Shown one piece after another: positions 58,787-64,000 of a DNA stretch of 64,000 nt. Every line of letters begins with the position of its first letter. The first letter of the stretch is position 1. A program made the position numbers and the translations under genes. Source of the DNA: Ridgeia piscesae (lineage: Eukaryota > Annelida > Polychaeta > Sabellida > Siboglinidae); assembly GCA_025642075.2 (NCBI GenBank), contig JAODUO010000982.1, forward strand, positions 77,501 through 141,500. Reading direction: 5' to 3'. A model generated the notes under the pieces. That model worked only from the letters and a program-made list of their open reading frames with translations, had not been told where the DNA came from and made no database searches.

Positions 58787-59167
58787 GTAAATCAATTAAA
58801 TTTTTAAATATATCAAATATTCGCACTGAGATCCAAGTGAGGATACAAAATCACGCAATCACTCTCACAAATATGGAAGCGCAAGTTTATTAGTTTAGTT
58901 TAATAATTTAGTTTAATTTTGATCAGAGCAATCATTTAAATTTTAATTTTAATCGGTATAAAAACATGCAGACGAACATGACCTCTGAATGGCTTCCATC
59001 CACTCGCGCATTACGCGTAAACACCGATAACTTCATATAAAATGTGTAATTACGATTTCTAATTGCAACTGTTTTAAAGGTAATACCAATATAACGGATG
59101 TATCGAAAAACTGTTGTTTTATTACGTCAGGGTTGTTCTTAATAAAACATATTTGTCTGGATTACAG

Positions 59168-59215
59168 CCCACATGCAAAGTATGCAGGGCATCTTTCCAG
59201 AGAAACCAGACAAAG
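59168..59215 (+). CDS. 48-bp linker micro-exon (type B), unit 2
   Basis: The same 48 bases and splice sites as unit 1. Confidence 0.65.
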
Positions 59216-60535
59216 GTAAATCCATATACATTTCTCTGCATTCTTTGAATTATAAAATATGTCTCACAAACATACGCAAATAAAATGGAACGAACTCAGG
59301 CAAAAACAAACTGTTCATGCGCTGAATTACCTCACCACTGTTCTCTCACGCTCAAATATCAGTACGCGTTTCAAGAAGGATCTCTTATCAGTAAATGTTC
59401 ACTTCGACTGTATAAAATCGAAAACGTCAAACACAATCATTTCTCATGTCTGTGCTGTCACGAATCCAGTGAATATACGTATGCTGAGAACGGCTCATAT
59501 TGATGTGAATGGGTGGTATTTGGAATATATTTGAATATGTTACCACTAGGAAACTAGGACGACGCCTACATTATTTGTGACTTTTTTTATTGTGGTATGC
59601 TTCAGTGTCGGCAGCAGAACCGCCACAACAGCCAACATATATTGGGGTCAACTGTTCGCAAGTGCATAACGTAAATGCTATAGTACCATACAGATTCAAA
59701 GTTACTTTGACATCATCCTTACATCCGAATAACCGTTTGTATTAAAGTACTTCTCACAACAAACAAGTGTAACATACTCACAGAAAAATAATAGACTATC
59801 CATGGGCTGAATTACCTCACCACTAGTCTATCACGTCCTAATAGCAGTGTACGTTTTAGGATGGTACTTCTAAAAGTATATCTTAGCTACATCTCTACTA
59901 AATGACGTTATCTCATTAATGTTGTCATTAATATTTTGAGATGCCTAATTACATTTTACAATGTCAGCACATTCTTTGCCATACCTTCACTTCGACTGTA
60001 CAAAATGGAGAAAGTCAAACACAATATTATCCGGAATCCAATGAATATGCATATACTATGATCGGTTCCTATTGTGGGGAATGGATGGTATTGGGAATGT
60101 ATATGCATATGCTACCGCTAAAAACTAGGATAACGCCTACCTGATTTCCGGATTTTAATTATAATGTGTAGTACGCTTCGATGTCTTCAGCAGAACCGAC
60201 ACAAGAGCCAACAAACATTGACCTCAACTGTTTGCAGATGCATATTGTAAATGCTATGGTGTCATACTTTGACCATATCCTTTAATCCGAATAAGTGATG
60301 AACTTCGGTTCAACATGTATAGCAGAATAAAAACACAGCAGGTGGACAAATTCTACGACAACGCTTGAGTTGACAAACTTAGCGGAGTCTCCTGACTTTA
60401 CTTGTTATTTCAATGTCATAAGTTCATACATGTATATAATACGTTTACAAATATTTTGTATAATGTTGTATTTTTAACGTGGATTTATTGTATCATGTAC
60501 GGGTCAAATAACAGCAAATTCTTCTTCTTTTTCAG

Positions 60536-60562
60536 CCGTAACTGCAAGAGCGACTGACAAAC
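60536..60562 (+). CDS. 27-bp micro-exon (type C), unit 2
   Basis: The same 27 bases and splice sites as 58349-58375. A shorter (TA)n tract follows at 60596-60641. Confidence 0.65.
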
Positions 60563-60601
60563 GTAAATATATTGACTTGTTTATGTTGATTTTTAATATA
60601 T

Positions 60602-60645
<44 letters not shown>

Positions 60646-60991
60646 ACGCTCTGAGAGACACGTGAGTACACTACAGACACAATCACTCTCACAAATATGG
60701 AAGCGCAAGTTTATTAGTTTAGTTTAATAATTTAGTTTAATTTTGATCAGAGCAATCATTTAAATTTTAATTTTAATCGGTATAAAAACATGCAGACGAA
60801 CATGACCTCTGAATGGCTTCCATCCACTCGCGCATTACGCGTAAACACCGAAAACTTCATATAAAACGTGTAATTACGATTTCTAATTACAACTGTTTTA
60901 AAGGTAATACCAATATAACGGATGCATCGAAAAACTGTTGTTTTATTACGTCAGGGTTGTTCTTAATAAAACATATTTGTCTGGATTACAG

Positions 60992-61039
60992 CCCACATGC
61001 AAAGTATGCAGGGCATCTTTCCAGAGAAACCAGACAAAG
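60992..61039 (+). CDS. 48-bp linker micro-exon (type B), unit 3
   Basis: The same 48 bases and splice sites as unit 1. No type A exon precedes it in this unit. Confidence 0.65.
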
Positions 61040-62355
61040 GTAAATCCATATACATTTCTCTGCATTCTTTGAATTCTACAATATGTCTCACAAACATACG
61101 CAAATAAAATGGAACGAACTCAGGCAAAAACAAACTGTTCATGCGCTGAATTACCTCACCACTGTTCTCTTACGCTCAAATATCAGTACGCGTTTCAGGA
61201 AGGATCTCTTATCAGTAAATGTTCACTTCGACTGTACACAATCGAAAACGTCAAACACAATCATTTCTTATGTCTGAGCTGTCACGAATCCAGTGAATAT
61301 ACGTATGCTGAGAACGGCTCATATTGATGTGAATGGGTGGTATTTGGAATATATTTGAATATGTTACCACTAGGAAACTAGGACGACGCCTACATTATTT
61401 GTGACTTTTTTTTATTGTGGTATGCTTCAGTGTCGGCAGCAGAACCGCCACAACAGCCAACATATATTGGGGTCAACTGTTCGCAAGTGCATAACGTAAA
61501 TGCTATAGTACCATACAGATTCAAAGATACTTTGACATCGTCCTTACATCCGAATAACCGTTTGTATTAAAGTACTTCTCACAACAAACAAGTGTAACAT
61601 ACAGAAAAATAATAGACTATCCATGGGCTGAATTACCTCACCACTAGTCTATCACGTCCTAATATCAGTGTACTTTTTAGGATGGTACTTCTAAAAGTAT
61701 ATCTTAGCTACATCTCTACTAAATGCGTTATCTCTTTAACGTTGTCATTAATATTTTGAGATGCCTAATTACATTTTACAATGTCAGCACATTCTTAGCC
61801 ATACCTTCACTTCGACTGTACAAAATGGAGAAAGTCAAACACAATATTATCCGGAATCCAATGAATATGCATATACTATGATCGGTTCCTATTGTGGGGA
61901 ATGGATGGTATTGGGAATGTATATGTATATGCTACCGCTAAAAACTAGGATAACGCCTACCTGATTTCCGGATTTTAATTATAATGTGTAGTACGCTTCG
62001 ATGTCTTCAGCAGAACCGACACAAGAGCCAACAAACATTGACCTCAACTGTTTGCAGATGCATATTGTAAATGCTATGGTGTCATACTTTGACCATATCC
62101 TTTAATCCGAATAAGTGATGAACTTCGGTTCAACATGTATAGCAGAATAAAAACACAGCAGGTGGACAAATTCTACGACAACGTTAGAGTTGACAAACTT
62201 AGCGGAGTCTCCTGACTTTACTTGTTATTTCAATGTCATAAGTTCATACATGTATATAATACGTTTACAAATATTTTGTATAATGTTGTATTTTTAACGG
62301 GGATTTATTGTATCATGTACGGGTCAAATAACAGCAAATTCTTCTTCTTTTTCAG

Positions 62356-62382
62356 CCGTAACTGCAAGAGCGACTGACAAAC
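62356..62382 (+). CDS. 27-bp micro-exon (type C), unit 3
   Basis: The same 27 bases and splice sites as 58349-58375; a (TA)n tract follows at 62417-62443. Confidence 0.65.
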
Positions 62383-62409
62383 GTAAATATATTGACTTGT
62401 TTATGTTGA

Positions 62410-62448
<39 letters not shown>

Positions 62449-62794
62449 ACGCTCTGAGAGACACGTGAGTACACTACAGACACAATCACTCTCACAAATA
62501 TGGAAGCGCAAGTTTATTAGTTTAGTTTAATAATTTAGTTTAATTTTGATCAGAGCAATCGTTTAAATTTTAATTTTAATCGGTATAAAAACATGCAGAC
62601 GAACATGACCTCTGAATGGCTTCCATCCACTCGCGCATTACGCGTAAACACCGAAAACTTCATATAAAACGTGTAACTACGATTTCTAATTACAACTGTT
62701 TTAAAGGTAATACCAATATAACGGATGCATCGAAAAACTGTTGTTTTATTACGTCAGGGTTGTTCTTAATAAAACATATTTGTCTGGATTACAG

Positions 62795-62842
62795 CCCACA
62801 TGCAAAGTATGCAGGGCATCTTTCCAGAGAAACCAGACAAAG
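62795..62842 (+). CDS. 48-bp linker micro-exon (type B), unit 4
   Basis: The same 48 bases and splice sites as unit 1. The array continues past the window end, where the next type C exon would be expected. Confidence 0.65.
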
Positions 62843-64000
62843 GTAAATCCACATACATTTCTCTGCATTCTTTGAATTATAAAATATGTCTCACAAACAT
62901 ACGCAAATAAAATGGAACGAACTCAGGCAAAAACAAACTGTTCATGCGCTGAATTACCTTACCACTGTTCTCTTACGCTCAAATATCAGTACGCGTTTCA
63001 GGAAGGATCTCTTATCAGTAAATGTTCACTTCGACTGTACACAATCGAAAACGTCAAACACAATCATTTCTTATGTCTGAGCTGTCACGAATCCAGTGAA
63101 TATACGTATGCTGAGAACGGCCCATATTGAGGTCAATGGGTGGTATTTGGAATATATTTGAATATGTTACCACTAGGAAACTAGGACGACGCCTACATTA
63201 TTTGTGACTTTTTATTGTGGTATGCTTCAGTGTCGTCAGCAGAACCGCCACAACAGCCAACATATATTGGGGTCAACTGTTCGCAAGTGCATAACGTAAA
63301 TGCTATAGTACCATACAGATTCAGAGATACTTTGACATCATCCTTACATCCGAATAACCGTTTGTATTAAAGTACTTCTCACAACAAACAAGTGTAACAT
63401 ATAGAAAAATAATAGACTATCCATGGGCTGAATTACCTCACCACTAGTCTATCACGTCCTAATATCAGTGTACTTTTTAGGATGGTTCTTCTAAAAGTAT
63501 ATCTTAGCTACATCTCTACTAAATGCGTTATCTCTTTAACGTTGTCATTAATATTTTGAGATGCCTAATTACATTTTACAATGTCAGCACATTCTTTGTC
63601 ATACCTTCACTTCGACTGTACAAAATAGAGAAAGTCAAACACAATATTATCCGGAATCCTGTGAATAAGCATATACTGTGATCGGTTCCTATTGTGGGGA
63701 ATGGATGGTATTGGGAATGTATATGTATATGCTACCGCTAGAAAAAACTAGGATAACGCCTAACTGACGTACGCTTCGATGTCTTCAGCAGAACCGACAC
63801 AAGAGCCAACAAACCTGGCCGTCAACTTTTTACAAATGCATATTGTTAGTGCTATAGTGTCATACTTTGACCATATCCTTTAATCCGAATAAGTGATGAA
63901 CTTCGGTTCAACATGTATAGCAGGAAAAAAAAACACAGCAGGTGGACAAAATCTACGACAACGCTTGAGTTGACCAACTTAGCGGAGTCTCCTGACTTTA

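Larger units (their letters stand above)
56480..64000 (+). repeat. Tandem array of micro-exon units, period about 1.8-2.2 kb
   Basis: Four units run to the window edge. The type B exons start at 56987, 59168, 60992 and 62795, giving periods of 2181, 1824 and 1803 bp. Each unit has a type B exon (48 bp), two diverged copies of a block of about 430 bp (first in unit 1 about 57070-57500, second about 57600-58060), a type C exon (27 bp) and a (TA)n tract. Units 1 and 2 are also preceded by an (ATT)n tract and a type A exon (42 bp); units 3 and 4 lack these. Copies differ by only a few percent by eye, so the array is young or homogenised. Confidence 0.93.

Overview
This is eukaryotic, animal DNA: AT-rich, gene-sparse, intron-rich and crowded with microsatellites and decayed transposons. 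The organism looks like a lophotrochozoan invertebrate, probably a mollusc. That rests on the mix of MEGF-type and classical EGF exons with a kringle, CR1/L2-type LINE remnants, hAT-like elements and very many (TA)n tracts; the species cannot be named from sequence. Almost no long open frame here is a real gene. The true coding signal is short exons that must be read by their splice sites.

Minus-strand locus (about 27.4 kb down to 0.7 kb). Read in transcription order it holds a signal-peptide exon (27329-27407), a kringle split over two exons (21102-21208 and 20362-20509), a classical EGF exon (17615-17728), an 8-Cys MEGF-type EGF exon (15142-15276), 48-bp linker micro-exons (13653-13700 and 11230-11277), half of a second kringle (10927-11033), another EGF exon (4983-5099) and a C-terminal exon with a stop codon (727-913). 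Every exon boundary is phase 1 except the phase-0 intron inside the kringle and the stop. The parts suggest a secreted or single-pass surface protein with kringle and EGF modules. Whether all exons form one transcript is inferred; no transmembrane exon was found.

Centre (about 20.5 to 46 kb): several LINE remnants, three hAT-like elements (two with target-site duplications), a foldback element with about 380-bp inverted arms, and low-complexity DNA.

Plus-strand locus (about 46.3 kb to the right edge): a paralogous exon set in the opposite direction. A degenerate EGF exon (47021-47128) is followed by six MEGF-type EGF exons between 48.57 and 51.47 kb, Thr/Pro-rich micro-exons, a dead EGF exon with two stops but intact splice sites (53692-53808), and a tandem array of about 1.8-2.2 kb units (56.5-64.0 kb), each bringing linker micro-exons of 48 and 27 bp. 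All are phase 1 at both ends, so any can be skipped or repeated without breaking frame. The locus runs off the right edge.

The two loci share exons and introns (the linker micro-exon and its flanks, and the EGF exon), so they are diverged duplicates arranged head to head about 19 kb apart. Local duplication is intense: a segmental duplication at 11.2-20.1 kb, an inverted duplication at 52.3-56.2 kb and the right-hand array. The best candidate for something undescribed is this divergent pair of frame-symmetric modular receptor-like loci with actively multiplying micro-exons.
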